DNA from: Diorhabda sublineata
Lineage: Eukaryota > Arthropoda > Insecta > Coleoptera > Chrysomelidae
Assembly: GCF_026230105.1 (NCBI RefSeq)
Contig: NC_079482.1
Location: 2,914,001 to 2,978,000, forward strand
Length of the DNA stretch: 64,000 nt
Direction of reading: 5' to 3'
This document shows positions 10,640 through 24,169 of this stretch, piece after piece; positions within the stretch are counted from its first letter, which is position 1; each line of letters begins with the position of its first letter. A program made the translations under genes and the position numbers. Below the pieces are notes generated by a model that saw only the letters and a list, made by a program, of their open reading frames with translations, did no database searches and had not been told where the DNA came from.

Positions 10640-13600
10640 AGTAATCCCTCAACATATGTTCAACACAAATTACCTTTTATAATAACAACTTTTTCATTAA
10701 CAGTAACGAAACTTTCGAAATAAACATCTTCTATAACTTTACTTTCAATTTTCGGTGTGAAAATTTTGGAAATATTGTTCGTTTAGAGCCTGCATAAAGT
10801 TAAAAACTTATTCATTCATATTTGTTCCAAAAATTTTGCAATAAGTTAGCCACAACATCTTATCATTCAGTATTTTCCAAAAATTCTACGACTACCTTTT
10901 TTAATGACAACTTTTTCATTAACAGTAACGAAACTTTCGAAATAAACATCTTCTACAACTTTACTTTCAATTTTCGGTGTGAAATTTTTGGAAATATTGT
11001 TCGTTTAGAGCCTGCATAAAGTTAAAAACTTATTCATTCATATTTGTTCCAAAAATTTTGCAATAAGTTAGCCACAACATCTTATCATTCAGTATTTTCC
11101 AAAAATTCTACGACTACCTTTTTTAATGACAACTTTTTCATTAACAGTAACGAAACTTTCGAAATAAACATCTTCTACAACTTTACTTTCAATTTTCGGT
11201 GTGAAATTTTTGGAAATATTGTTCGTTTAGAGCCTGCATAAAGTTAAAAACTTATTCATTCATATTTGTTCCAAAAATTTTGCAATAAGTTAGCCACAAC
11301 ATCTTATCATTCAGTATTTTCCAAAAATTCTACGACTACCTTTTTTAATGACAACTTTTTCATTAACAGTAACGAAACTTTCGAAATAAACATCTTCTAC
11401 AACTTTACTTTCAATTTTCGGTGTGAAATTTTTGGAAATATTGTTCGTTTAGAGCCTGCATAAAGTTAAAAACTTATTCATTCATATTTGTTCCAAAAAT
11501 TTTGCAATAAGTTAGCCACAACATCTTATCATTCAGTATTTTCCAAAAATTCTACGACTACCTTTTTTAATGACAACTTTTTCATTAACAGTAACGAAAC
11601 TTTCGAAATAAACATCTTCTACAACTTTACTTTCAATTTTCGGTGTGAAATTTTTGGAAATATTGTTCGTTTAGAGCCTGCATAAAGTTAAAAACTTATT
11701 CATTCATATTTGTTCCAAAAATTTTGCAATAAGTTAGCCACAACATCTTATCATTCAGTATTTTCCAAAAATTCTACGACTACCTTTTTTAATGACAACT
11801 TTTTCATTAACAGTAACGAAACTTTCGAAATAAACATCTTCTACAACTTTACTTTCAATTTTCGGTGTGAAATTTTTGGAAATATTGTTCGTTTAGAGCC
11901 TGCATAAAGTTAAAAACTTATTCATTCATATTTGTTCCAAAAATTTTGCAATAAGTTAGCCACAACATCTTATCATTCAGTATTTTCCAAAAATTCTACG
12001 ACTACCTTTTTTAATGACAACTTTTTCATTAACAGTAACGAAACTTTCGAAATAAACATCTTCTATAACTTTACTTTCAATTTTCGGTGTGAAATTTTTG
12101 GAAATATTGTTCGTTTAGAGCCTGCATAAAGTTAAAAACTTATTCATTCATATTTTTTCCAAAAATTTTGCAATAAGTTAGCCACAACATCTTATCATTC
12201 AGTATTTTCCAAAAATTCTACGACTACCTTTTTTAATGACAACTTTTTCATTAACAGTAACGAAACTTTCGAAATAAACATCTTCTACAACTTTACTTTC
12301 AATTTTCGGTGTGAAATTTTTGGAAATATTGTTCGTTTAGAGCCTGCATAAAGTTAAAAACTTATTCATTCATATTTGTTCCAAAAATTTTGCAATAAGT
12401 TAGCCACAACATCTTATCATTCAGTATTTTCCAAAAATTCTACGACTACCTTTTTTAATGACAACTTTTTCATTAACAGTAACGAAACTTTCGAAATAAA
12501 CATCTTCTACAACTTTACTTTCAATTTTCGGTGTGAAATTTTTGGAAATATTGTTCGTTTAGAGCCTGCATAAAGTTAAAAACTTATTCATTCATATTTG
12601 TTCCAAAAATTTTGCAATAAGTTAGCCACAACATCTTATCATTCAGTATTTTCCAAAAATTCTACGACTACCTTTTTTAATGACAACTTTTTCATTAACA
12701 GTAACGAAACTTTCGAAATAAACATCTTCTATAACTTTACTTTCAATTTTCGGTGTGAAATTTTTGGAAATATTGTTCGTTTAGAGCCTGCATAAAGTTA
12801 AAAACTTATTCATTCATATTTGTTCCAAAAATTTTGCAATAAGTTAGCCACAACATCTTATCATTCAGTATTTTCCAAAAATTCTACGACTACCTTTTTT
12901 AATGACAACTTTTTCATTAACAGTAACGAAACTTTCGAAATAAACATCTTCTATAACTTTACTTTCAATTTTCGGTGTGAAATTTTTGGAAATATTGTTC
13001 GTTTAGAGCCTGCATAAAGTTAAAAACTTATTCATTCATATTTGTTCCAAAAATTTTGCAATAAGTTAGCCACAACATCTTATCATTCAGTATTTTCCAA
13101 AAATTCTACGACTACCTTTTTTAATGACAACTTTTTCATTAACAGTAACGAAACTTTCGAAATAAACATCTTCTATAACTTTACTTTCAATTTTCGGTGT
13201 GAAATTTTTGGAAATATTGTTCGTTTAGAGCCTGCATAAAGTTAAAAACTTATTCATTCATATTTGTTCCAAAAATTTTGCAATAAGTTAGCCACAACAT
13301 CTTATCATTCAGTATTTTCCAAAAATTCTACGACTACCTTTTTTAATGACAACTTTTTCATTAACAGTAACGAAACTTTCGAAATAAACATCTTCTACAA
13401 CTTTACTTTCAATTTTCGGTGTGAAATTCTTGAAAATATTGTTCGTTTACAGTCTGCATAAAGTTAAAGACTTATTCATTCTTATTTGTTAAAAAAATTT
13501 TGCAATAAGTTAGCCACAACATCTTATCATTCAGTATTTTCCAAAAATTCTACGACTACCTTTTTTAATGACAACTTTTTCATTAACAGTAACGAAACTT

Positions 13601-16600
13601 TCGAAATAAACATCTTCTACAACTTTACTTTCAATTTTCGGTGTGAAAATTTTGGAAATATTGTTCGTTTAGAGCCTGCATAAAGTTAAAAACTTATTCA
13701 TTCATATTTGTTCCAAAAATTTTGCAATAAGTTAGCCACAACATCTTATCATTCAGTATTTTCCAAAAATTCTACGACTACCTTTTTTAATGACAACTTT
13801 TTCATTAACAGTAACGAAACTTTCGAAATAAACATCTTCTACAACTTTACTTTCAATTTTCGGTGTGAAATTTTTGGAAATATTGTTCGTTTAGAGCCTG
13901 CATAAAGTTAAAGACTTATTCATTCTTATTTGTTAAAAAAATTTTGCAATAAGTTAGCCACAACATCTTATCATTCAGTATTTTCCAAAAATTCTACGAC
14001 TACCTTTTTTAATGACAACTTTTTCATTAACAGTAACGAAACTTTCGAAATAAACATCTTCTACAACTTTACTTTCAATTTTCGGTGTGAAATTTTTGGA
14101 AATATTGTTCGTATACAGTCTGCATAAAGTTAAAGACTTATTCATTCATATTTGTTCCAAAAATTCTGCAATAAGTTAGCCACAACATCTTATCATTCAG
14201 TATTTTCCAAAAATTCTACGACTACCTTTTTTAATGACAACTTTTTCATTAACAGTAACGAAACTTTCGAAATAAACATCTTCTACAACTTTACTTTCAA
14301 TTTTCGGTGTGAAATTCTTGAAAATATTGTTCGTATACAGTCTGCATAAAGTTAAAGACTTATTCATTCTTATTTGTTAAAAAAATTTTGCAATAAGTTA
14401 GCCACAACATCTTATCATTCAGTATTTTCCAAAAATTCTACGACTACCTTTTTTAATGACAACTTTTTCATTAACAGTAACGAAACTTTCGAAATAAACA
14501 TCTTCTATAACTTTACTTTCAATTTTCGGTGTGAAATTTTTGGAAATATTGTTCGTTTAGAGCCTGCATAAAGTTAAAAACTTATTCATTCATATTTGTT
14601 CCAAAAATTTTGCAATAAGTTAGCCACAACATCTTATCATTCAGTATTTTCCAAAAATTCTACGACTACCTTTTTTAATGACAACTTTTTCATTAACAGT
14701 AACGAAACTTTCGAAATAAACATCTTCTATAACTTTACTTTCAATTTTCGGTGTGAAATTTTTGGAAATATTGTTCGTTTAGAGCCTGCATAAAGTTAAA
14801 AACTTATTCATTCATATTTGTTCCAAAAATTTTGCAATAAGTTAGCCACAACATCTTATCATTCAGTATTTTCCAAAAATTCTACGACTACCTTTTTTAA
14901 TGACAACTTTTTCATTAACAGTAACGAAACTTTCGAAATAAACATCTTCTATAACTTTACTTTCAATTTTCGGTGTGAAATTTTTGGAAATATTGTTCGT
15001 TTAGAGCCTGCATAAAGTTAAAAACTTATTCATTCATATTTGTTCCAAAAATTTTGCAATAAGTTAGCCACAACATCTTATCATTCAGTATTTTCCAAAA
15101 ATTCTACGACTACCTTTTTTAATGACAACTTTTTCATTAACAGTAACGAAACTTTCGAAATAAACATCTTCTATAACTTTACTTTCAATTTTCGGTGTGA
15201 AATTTTTGGAAATATTGTTCGTTTAGAGCCTGCATAAAGTAAAAACTTATTCATTCATATTTGTTCCAAAAATTTTGCAATAAGTTAGCCACAACATCTT
15301 ATCATTCAGTATTTTCCAAAAATTCTACGACTACCTTTTTTAATGACAACTTTTTCATTAACAGTAACGAAACTTTCGAAATAAACATCTTCTACAACTT
15401 TACTTTCAATTTTCGGTGTGAAATTTTTGGAAATATTGTTCGTTTAGAGCCTGCATAAAGTTAAAAACTTATTCATTCATATTTGTTCCAAAAATTTTGC
15501 AATAAGTTAGCCACAACATCTTATCATTCAGTATTTTCCAAAAATTCTACGACTACCTTTTTTAATGACAACTTTTTCATTAACAGTAACGAAACTTTCG
15601 AAATAAACATCTTCTATAACTTTACTTTCAATTTTCGGTGTGAAATTTTTGGAAATATTGTTCGTTTAGAGCCTGCATAAAGTTAAAAACTTATTCATTC
15701 ATATTTGTTCCAAAAATTTTGCAATAAGTTAGCCACAACATCTTATCATTCAGTATTTTCCAAAAATTCTACGACTACCTTTTTTAATGACAACTTTTTC
15801 ATTAACAGTAACGAAACTTTCGAAATAAACATCTTCTACAACTTTACTTTCAATTTTCGGTGTGAAATTTTTGGAAATATTGTTCGTTTAGAGCCTGCAT
15901 AAAGTTAAAAACTTATTCATTCATATTTGTTCCAAAAATTTTGCAATAAGTTAGCCACAACATCTTATCATTCAGTATTTTCCAAAAATTCTACGACTAC
16001 CTTTTTTAATGACAACTTTTTCATTAACAGTAACGAAACTTTCGAAATAAACATCTTCTACAACTTTACTTTCAATTTTCGGTGTGAAATTCTTGAAAAT
16101 ATTGTTCGTATACAGTCTGCATAAAGTTAAAGACTTATTCATTCTTATTTGTTAAAAAAATTTTGCAATAAGTTAGCCACAACATCTTATCATTCAGTAT
16201 TTTCCAAAAATTCTACGACTACCTTTTTTAATGACAACTTTTTCATTAACAGTAACGAAACTTTCGAAATAAACATCTTCTATAACTTTACTTTCAATTT
16301 TCGGTGTGAAATTTTTGGAAATATTGTTCGTTTAGAGCCTGCATAAAGTTAAAAACTTATTCATTCATATTTGTTCCAAAAATTTTGCAATAAGTTAGCC
16401 ACAACATCTTATCATTCAGTATTTTCCAAAAATTCTACGACTACCTTTTTTAATGACAACTTTTTCATTAACAGTAACGAAACTTTCGAAATAAACATCT
16501 TCTATAACTTTACTTTCAATTTTCGGTGTGAAATTTTTGGAAATATTGTTCGTTTAGAGCCTGCATAAAGTTAAAAACTTATTCATTCATATTTGTTCCA

Positions 16601-18235
16601 AAAATTTTGCAATAAGTTAGCCACAACATCTTATCATTCAGTATTTTCCAAAAATTCTACGACTACCTTTTTTAATGACAACTTTTTCATTAACAGTAAC
16701 GAAACTTTCGAAATAAACATCTTCTATAACTTTACTTTCAATTTTCGGTGTGAAATTTTTGGAAATATTGTTCGTTTAGAGCCTGCATAAAGTTAAAAAC
16801 TTATTCATTCATATTTGTTCCAAAAATTTTGCAATAAGTTAGCCACAACATCTTATCATTCAGTATTTTCCAAAAATTCTACGACTACCTTTTTTAATGA
16901 CAACTTTTTCATTAACAGTAACGAAACTTTCGAAATAAACATCTTCTATAACTTTACTTTCAATTTTCGGTGTGAAATTTTTGGAAATATTGTTCGTTTA
17001 GAGCCTGCATAAAGTAAAAACTTATTCATTCATATTTGTTCCAAAAATTTTGCAATAAGTTAGCCACAACATCTTATCATTCAGTATTTTCCAAAAATTC
17101 TACGACTACCTTTTTTAATGACAACTTTTTCATTAACAGTAACGAAACTTTCGAAATAAACATCTTCTACAACTTTACTTTCAATTTTCGGTGTGAAATT
17201 TTTGGAAATATTGTTCGTTTAGAGCCTGCATAAAGTTAAAAACTTATTCATTCATATTTGTTCCAAAAATTTTGCAATAAGTTAGCCACAACATCTTATC
17301 ATTCAGTATTTTCCAAAAATTCTACGACTACCTTTTTTAATGACAACTTTTTCATTAACAGTAACGAAACTTTCGAAATAAACATCTTCTATAACTTTAC
17401 TTTCAATTTTCGGTGTGAAATTTTTGGAAATATTGTTCGTTTAGAGCCTGCATAAAGTTAAAAACTTATTCATTCATATTTGTTCCAAAAATTTTGCAAT
17501 AAGTTAGCCACAACATCTTATCATTCAGTATTTTCCAAAAATTCTACGACTACCTTTTTTAATGACAACTTTTTCATTAACAGTAACGAAACTTTCGAAA
17601 TAAACATCTTCTATAACTTTACTTTCAATTTTCGGTGTGAAATTTTTGGAAATATTGTTCGTTTAGAGCCTGCATAAAGTAAAAACTTATTCATTCATAT
17701 TTGTTCCAAAAATTTTGCAATAAGTTAGCCACAACATCTTATCATTCAGTATTTTCCAAAAATTCTACGACTACCTTTTTTAATGACAACTTTTTCATTA
17801 ACAGTAACGAAACTTTCGAAATAAACATCTTCTACAACTTTACTTTCAATTTTCGGTGTGAAATTTTTGGAAATATTGTTCGTTTAGAGCCTGCATAAAG
17901 TTAAAAACTTATTCATTCATATTTGTTCCAAAAATTTTGCAATAAGTTAGCCACAACATCTTATCATTCAGTATTTTCCAAAAATTCTACGACTACCTTT
18001 TTTAATGACAACTTTTTCATTAACAGTAACGAAACTTTCGAAATAAACATCTTCTACAACTTTACTTTCAATTTTCGGTGTGAAATTTTTGGAAATATTG
18101 TTCGTTTAGAGCCTGCATAAAGTTAAAAACTTATTCATTCATATTTGTTCCAAAAATTTTGCAATAAGTTAGCCACAACATCTTATCATTCAGTATTTTC
18201 CAAAAATCTTCGAAATAAGCATCTTCTATAACAAA
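10640..18235. repeat. 222 bp satellite array
   Basis: Thirty-three near-identical monomers start at 10822 and recur every 222 bases. A truncated monomer lies on the left (about 10640-10800) and an internally deleted one on the right (18145-18235). Each monomer shows a 65-codon plus-strand frame beginning at TTG and ending at TAA. This is an accidental frame repeated with the unit. Variants include TTCTATAAC versus TTCTACAAC, TTGTTAAAAAAA versus TTGTTCCAAAAA, and a one-base loss in AAAGTTAAAAAC near 15240, 17015 and 17680. The variant order from 14374 recurs from 16149, giving an eight-monomer higher-order unit of 1775 bp. Confidence 0.98.
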
Positions 18236-18239
18236 TAAG

Positions 18240-18940
18240 GACTGTTTTCAACAAGATAAGATACGCTGAAGACTTGTTATATTATAAAATTTTATCCTTA
18301 TAGTTAACCTTCTCATTCGAATATAAATCTCATCGATTATCGATTTTTAGTTCATCTCTTGTCTACAACATGCCTCAAATACGCCATTGCAATTTATAAA
18401 TGAAAATATGAAAGAGAATTATTTTGAAAGGACTCGACAAGTAAACACAAATCGTTCACTAACTTTATGTTCTCGTTTAATTTATTTTCTTTTTCTTTCA
18501 TATCGTCTTCTTTCAGGTTATGATCTGATCTATCGGAATCCAAAGAATTTCGCTTTATTAAAGGTGTTCTCGTTTGATTATCGATCTCATTCAATTAAAA
18601 TTCGAAATATCATCATTTATTTGCTTCGAAATGGAGATACAAATCGTAAAATATGAATTTACCGTATTGTATACTATGAAATGTATTCATAGTTTGTGCT
18701 CGAAAATTTTGTTATCTCAATGTTCATTATTACTGTTTTAAAATGTTCAGGTTGTTTGTCCGATATATATTCTTGAAGGAAATCGCAATTCACTCTCTAT
18801 CAATCATATTCTTATTGTTTATTTTTTATTGTTCACGCCCACCTGCTTAGGATAGTTATTTTATAAAAAAAGCAGAAAAAAACAAACCAAGTACCAGAGG
18901 TTCCCAATATAATCGGAAATAAGAAATCAGTGGTTAGACG
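18240..18940. other. Satellite flank without recognised gene
   Basis: Overlapping open frames on both strands (18387-18656 plus, 18394-18594 minus) are not recognised. The minus frame has no ATG at its start. The sequence is AT-rich, and no repeat or RNA gene was seen. Confidence 0.4.
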
Positions 18941-18944
18941 AAGA

Positions 18945-19145
18945 GCAATTACCCAATCACCTTCGCCCTTCGACAACCTTACCAACTAAACTTTTTGGTT
19001 CGATATAAGTTTCGACGAGATGTAGGTATATAAGCAGCGAAGTCATTATACGAACTAAAAACACGCTTTCTTAGCACAAAAGATACTAGTACGAGATGTT
19101 ATTTTTTAGTTTTATGTCCTTTGAAAGCGTGTTTTTTAGTTTTAA
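18945..19145 (-). repeat. SINE-like dispersed repeat copy 1 with inverted repeat
   Basis: The reverse complement of 18950-19070 matches 27790-27880. Both contain TCGTATAATG, then CTTCGCTGCTTATATAC, then CATCTCGTCGAAACTT, then AGTTGGTAAGGTTG. The TATATA followed by a tRNA-like AGTTGG box suggests a tRNA-derived short interspersed element or a tRNA-like promoter region. The B box is not clear in this copy. Just outside it, 19053-19072 and 19122-19142 form an inverted repeat (ACTAAAAACACGCTTTC and its complement). Confidence 0.55.
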
Positions 19146-19234
19146 TTTTTTTTTAAACCATATTTATAACGGATAAATATCTAGGTTCAGTTTACATTTA
19201 CGAAAGTTACAGAGAAGAAAGTTGAGGAGCTCCT

Positions 19235-19410
19235 ATCAATCCAGTATTTAATCCGGATCTTGTACCATTGGATTTCTATTCAAATCCGTGGCGAAATTGT
19301 CGTGTGGGAAATTTTTACGTCTAAGATCAAAGAATAGTTTTACCAAGGTCTCAAAGAGCTTGCTGAATGCTTGATTAAAACCATAGATTATGAAGGTTTT
19401 CGTTTCGTAT
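19235..19410 (+). pseudogene. Probable mariner-type transposase C-terminal relic
   Basis: The plus strand reads NPDLVPLDFY, which resembles the third catalytic aspartate block of mariner-type transposases (SPDLAPCDFYLFP). It is followed by QGLKELAECLIKTIDYEGF, similar to the usual end of these proteins (G..KL..RW.KCID.NGDY). Spacing is about right for the family, but frameshifts are needed and the middle is poorly conserved. No terminal repeats were found. The assignment rests on two short blocks, so confidence is moderate. Confidence 0.55.
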
Positions 19411-19419
19411 GGGTATTTG

Positions 19420-20480
19420 ATTAATGAAGTGAACTTTGGAAGTTTATTAACAAGCTACGTCACAATATAAACTACACAAACGAGTTTGTTAGTCACTACT
19501 TTAGTCAAAGTCTTTTTCTCCAAGACAAATATGATATAATAAAGGGAAGTTTTTTGTTTGTTGTACATCCGCATGCTATAAAATGTGTTTTATCAAAAGA
19601 GACATTCCGACGAAAGTCTTGAAGGTCATATTCCATTAGATATTTCACAAGAAAAAAAACAGTCAAAAAGATTATTTCCGTTTTATAAACTCGGAAACAT
19701 AAAGGTCCTTTTACGTAACCCGATGACATCGCTATCGTTTTTTTTTAAAAATCAACTGGAAATAACAAATGATTGTATATGTGTTAAAATGTCAACGGAT
19801 TTCGCGACAGAATTGGATTCGAGCGCATTATTTATATCATTTAGAATGTGTGTTACATTCCACAACAAGAACATAAAAACAAATGATAGTTGTCGCCGTT
19901 TTCTTCAAAGTTAGGTTAGGAAACAGCAAAAGTCTTTCGCATGCGCAAACATATTTCCCAACTTGGCATATTAAGGTGGGAAACTTTGCAGACAATCCTC
20001 GTATAGTTAATAAAATCCTTATATTCCATTTCGAAATTGAACAATTCCAAATTATCTTTATATTAACGGTGAATGTTTGCGATAGTTCGTTAATTAAATA
20101 AATTTGCACAACTTCTATTCGGTATTTCAATTTGTTCCATTAACATTATGATAATTAAATGTTTTAACGGTGTTTCGCGTAAATCAGTTCCTTCTACGAA
20201 ATGTCTGATCATGAATCTCGACAAAAAGCTCACCCGACCCTGTCTTCAACGTATCACAGTCACGTGAAAGGAATGTAAGCTATTCATTTCATGCACCGTC
20301 GATTCGCAATGCGCCCTCTGTTGCGAGAATTTTCCATTCACCCCAAAGGCGGGAAACTCGGACTTTGCATTCGGGGCCGTTGTTAGGCCAGTCGAGACTT
20401 TTGCACCATTATAGAAAACGTTTCCTTTGACAAAACCGGAAACTTTTAATACGAAGTTGAAATAAACTTTTTACATACAA
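19420..20480. other. Intergenic DNA with a GC-richer patch
   Basis: An open frame at 19585-19914 (plus strand, 109 codons, TTG start) is not recognised. The interval 20190-20420 is clearly less AT-rich than the rest and contains CGATTCGCAATGCGCCC and CAAAGGCGGGAAACTCGGAC. I cannot assign it; a decayed exon, a promoter or a transposon end are all possible. The last 80 bases lead into the mariner relic and may be its 3' untranslated end. Confidence 0.4.
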
Positions 20481-20499
20481 CTTTATCCCCTTCAAAATA

Positions 20500-21375
20500 C
20501 ATTACAAGTAACAAATTTGAAACCAGTGGTGCTTCCACTGTTCGAAACATTGTTTGAACTCATCTTTAGAGATGGCTGCAAGCTCCTGTCTCGTTCTTTT
20601 CTTGATGTCTTCAAATCGTCGTCCTGTAATGCTTCTTTTCATGCGTGGAAACAAAAAAAAAGTCGCACGGAGCCAGGTCAGGCGAGTAAGGTGTGTGTGG
20701 CAGCGGAACCATGTTATTTTTAACCGAAAACTGGCTAACAGTGAGTTTGCCGATTCGTTGTCATGGTGGAAGAACCAGTCCCAGAGTCCCAAATCGGGTT
20801 TTTTTTTGACGAACACTGTTGCGGAATCTTCTTAACACTTCCAAATAAAAGGTTTGATTGATTGACCTGGGGTAACAAACTCTTTCACATCGAAGAAACA
20901 AATCAACATTGTTTCGATATTTGACTTGAGTTGGCGACATTTGTTTGAACGGGGTGACGATGGCGTTTTCCACTGGCTTGATTGTTTTCTCTTAATCTGG
21001 GTCATAACCATAGCACCACGATTCATCACCAGTAATTACCTTTGAAAGAAAATCTGGATCAGTTCCAAGCTGTTCTTTCAGTTCACGCAATGTCTCCACT
21101 CGACGTTCTTTTTGATTGTCAGTCGGAGCCCGAGGAACAGATTTGACAGCAACGCGTTTCATTCCTATATCTTCTGTTAAAATTCGCTGAACCGAGCTCC
21201 AAGATATTCCACTGGTTTTAGACAGTTGATCAATTGTCTGTGCACACAAATTCTTTCAACATTTTCATTGATTCGGGCAGTTGATGAACGTCCAGAACGA
21301 GGTTTGTCATCGATGGACATGTCGCCATTGTTAAATCGAGAAAACTACTCAAACACTTGAGTTTTCTCCATGGTA
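20500..21375 (-). pseudogene. Mariner transposase pseudogene, nearly complete catalytic domain
   Basis: Read on the minus strand from about 21375, the order is TQVFE-stop-FSRFNN, DMSIDDKPRSGRSSTARINE, then TIDQLSKTSGISWSSVQRIL, VPRAPTDNQKERRVETLREL, and VITGDESWCYGYDPD with the first catalytic aspartate. The region 20970-20830 gives the QSSQWKTPSSPR linker in a shifted frame. LWDWFFHHDNESANS has the second catalytic aspartate. PYSPDLAPCDFFF has the third, again in a shifted frame. MKRSITGRRFEDIKKRT and FEQWKHHW close the protein. About the first 60 residues are missing: the relic stops next to LINE sequence at 21450. Several frameshifts, one stop and a small deletion make it inactive, but all three catalytic aspartates can still be read. 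It is the best-preserved transposase in the window. Confidence 0.93.
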
Positions 21376-21449
21376 TTGTTGCAATTTTAGTAATTGAATG
21401 AACTGATATAAATAAAATTGAATTCAGAAGCATTTTGGTCGTTTCGTCA

Positions 21450-21985
21450 ATTAGAGATGCGCTAAAAATCATGATTAACAAAATATATGACACAATAGAG
21501 GCGCCAGAAGTTTGGTAATTAGAAATAATTACACCAATAAACAGAAACACAAGCAACTGCAAGAGTTTTAGAAGGATCATATTACTAAGTACAGTTATCA
21601 AGATATGAGCAGGAAACAGACTGAAAGACGAGCTGAAAAAAACTGAATAAGCAATGAAAGAAGACAAATGAGTTTTATGGATCTCAAAAAAGCATCATGG
21701 AAAAACCTAGGATACAAAGGAGTCTTAGAAAAACTGAAAATAACGTCAGAGCTAGACATAAGATCAAATATCAAGAAAGATATTTACTTAGCCCTTTATT
21801 ATTCACTATGATGATAGAAGAAGCAATAAAAAGAACAGAAAGACAAAAGAACCTGTAGACGATACAGTAATTATTGATGAAGACGAATGAAGAAGATGAA
21901 AAGAGAAATATATAAAAAGTGATTATCGTTTAATCAAAGAAACAATAAAGCAAATTACAGATTACAGAAACAGACTTAAATCTGA
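21450..21985 (+). pseudogene. LINE reverse-transcriptase relic
   Basis: Plus-strand fragments follow the order of a non-LTR retrotransposon reverse transcriptase. APEVWKLEIITPIN lies just upstream of the fingers, and ISLLSTV-like RRIILLSTVIKI follows. FMDLKKASWKNLGYKGVLEK resembles motif A (DLKKAFD). LSPLLFTMMIEEAIKR matches the PLSPLLF block, and VDDTVIIDEDE stands where the catalytic YADD box is expected, with Y-A reading as V. Several stops and frame changes break it, and the segment between motif A and PLSPLLF is shortened. The reading frame is dead. The family is likely jockey, I or a related clade; I cannot decide which. The mariner relic on its left lies head to head with it. Confidence 0.82.
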
Positions 21986-21989
21986 CACG

Positions 21990-24165
21990 ATAAAGTAATA
22001 AATAACGATAATACGATTAATACAGAAAATATAACAAGCAGAAATTTACCAAACCAAGAAAAGAATACCCAGGAGCAGCTAGACAGAAATAATGAAGATC
22101 GTTAGAGAACTCAACTCAATAACTCAACTCCAACAAGATTTGTAAATAAAATTGATCAAGATTGAGCTAAGCTTGATCACTTTTCCATACGAATAGAGGC
22201 TCTAATGATATTTCTATAACAAGTTATGAATAAAGAAGAGTCAGACATGGATACGCGTTTTTTATGTCTATTCTTGATTGCATCAGTCACTTTACAAGCT
22301 AGAGTAGTAGACAGATAGAATGGATTCAATGCTAGTGACTGTCCTATTTCCTCAACGTACTTTGTACGTCTTTGAGTTCATACCAGTCTCAACAAGTTTC
22401 ACGCAAAGTTACAACTTGCTGCTTCGATGACCACACTAGAAAACATTAACAGAAAAAATTGCAGCACACATTGGCAGTTCTAAGGATCCAACATGCACAG
22501 CGCAGTGCGAAATCAGTGTCGAGTAGAATGTTGTGAAATATTTTTAGTGTTTCCGCGAGGACCAAGAAAGTGTAGCCTGATCTAGTGAAACTATGGACTT
22601 TTATTATGATCAGACATTCTAAAGAGTTTCCGTGGAGTAAAAATGGAAAGAAGAGTCCGAAGAGGTCACGAGAAATATAAAAAAAGTGATGCTACAATTA
22701 TTTTTGGTACTGCGAGTCGATACAGGACGCAGCACTTTCCAAGACTGCTTTGCGGGAATTTGGTTGTCCCCTTGGTTATATTTTCGTTGTTTTGGGAAGT
22801 TACTTCCTGTCCCCGTTCAATGAAAAATATATAAATCAAAAAGTTGAAATAAATAGCGAAAAATCCAGAATACATATCAGTGGATCAGTTAACTTAAAGG
22901 ATCATGGCCTACATGTGAAAGCCCTAAAATCCCACGTGGCAAACAACTTCGAGTCTCGCATTCAAACCTCTTTTATCGGAGTAACATCACGTGGATTTTC
23001 TTGCGATATTTATTACCCGGGGAAAGGAACTTCCATGCAAGACAAAAAAAAATAGAAATACTTTTAGGGCGATAGTGATAAAGCTACCTTTAGTCTTTCA
23101 GACCCGATTTTATCAGTCTATTTAACATGGAAAATATCGGCTTTTGAATGTTTGGCGCGTACCTCGAAATCCCTACGAGAAAGCGTAACTCTTGTTAATT
23201 GGTTTTAGTTGAACGCGACTCTTTTTGTTTGAGAAACAAGTAAATCAATTGCTTCTTAAGTAGATAAAAGATTTTATTGGACTTTTATTTCAGTCGAATT
23301 AACAAATACGTGGAAAGTTTAATGGAAATCGTGGCTCTACAATATCAAAATTTAAAGTACAAGAACGTTACTATCTAGTATCTAGTATGTTCAATAGACA
23401 CAATAGAATGTAAGGATAACCTCAATTCCTTTGTTATTTCTATCCGCCTCTTATGTGTCACATATAATGGAAACTTTTTGCTCTAGTAGGAATCCAATCA
23501 ATTAATTTGATTGGAGACAATTGATCACTACAACATTACACTGAAAACTGATTTCATTTCATTTCAAAATATTGTTTATAGTAAAAAATTTGTATGGAAA
23601 GCATTCATGGACTTGAACATGAAAGAAACTACGGTCAAAATCATGTTGAAGCTATTACAAGAAAAATATATAGAAAGGAAACCGTTTGAACCAATTGAAT
23701 CATTCAAAAATGTAGTTTGGCGATGTGGGGAAGCTGCTGCTTGCTAAACTGATTTTTTAATGTATCGAATCACACAACAAAAGTTCTGTTACATATCGAG
23801 TTGAATATAAGACTAAGACTTGCCAAGCTGGTTCAAGAATGTGTACTGAAAGTTTATTTTTGATAGAAAGGAACCACCACAACGTTTTTTGTGTCAAATC
23901 TTCATCAGTTATAGAAACGAACACGTCTGGATCTTTCTTCAACTTTTCTAATTATTTTTTTGTTATTCTTTCAACTGGATCTAAGATTTCAAAGACTGAT
24001 GACAATTGTCTAGGTTAAGAGAGGTTTATGTCCAGCAGGCTGCTGAATGATGATGATAATGATGATGATGATGATAAACATATGTTTTTTCAAAATAAAT
24101 AGACAGAAATGTTTCACGATGTAAATTATTGACAATATCAATGATGACTAATGTTATTTGTGCAA
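21990..24165. other. Intergenic DNA, unrecognised open frames
   Basis: Two overlapping plus-strand frames at 22643-22834 (ATG start) and 22750-23055, and one at 23511-23747 (TTG start), match nothing I know. They have no visible domain and no convincing splice context. A short imperfect GATGAT run lies at 24047-24076. No RNA gene was seen. Confidence 0.4.
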
Positions 24166-24169
24166 CAAT

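Noticed and set aside
10822..18120. Dozens of identical 65-codon open frames
   Set aside because: They are the same accidental TTG-started frame repeated with the 222 bp monomer. There is no ATG start, no recognised domain, and variants are not biased to synonymous positions.
18394..18656. Overlapping open frames beside the 222 bp satellite as a gene
   Set aside because: Frames are open on both strands, as AT-rich DNA often allows. The minus frame lacks an ATG at its start, and no domain is visible.
20190..20420. GC-richer patch as a host exon or CpG promoter
   Set aside because: No open frame, splice pattern or recognisable peptide supports it. It is left as unexplained.
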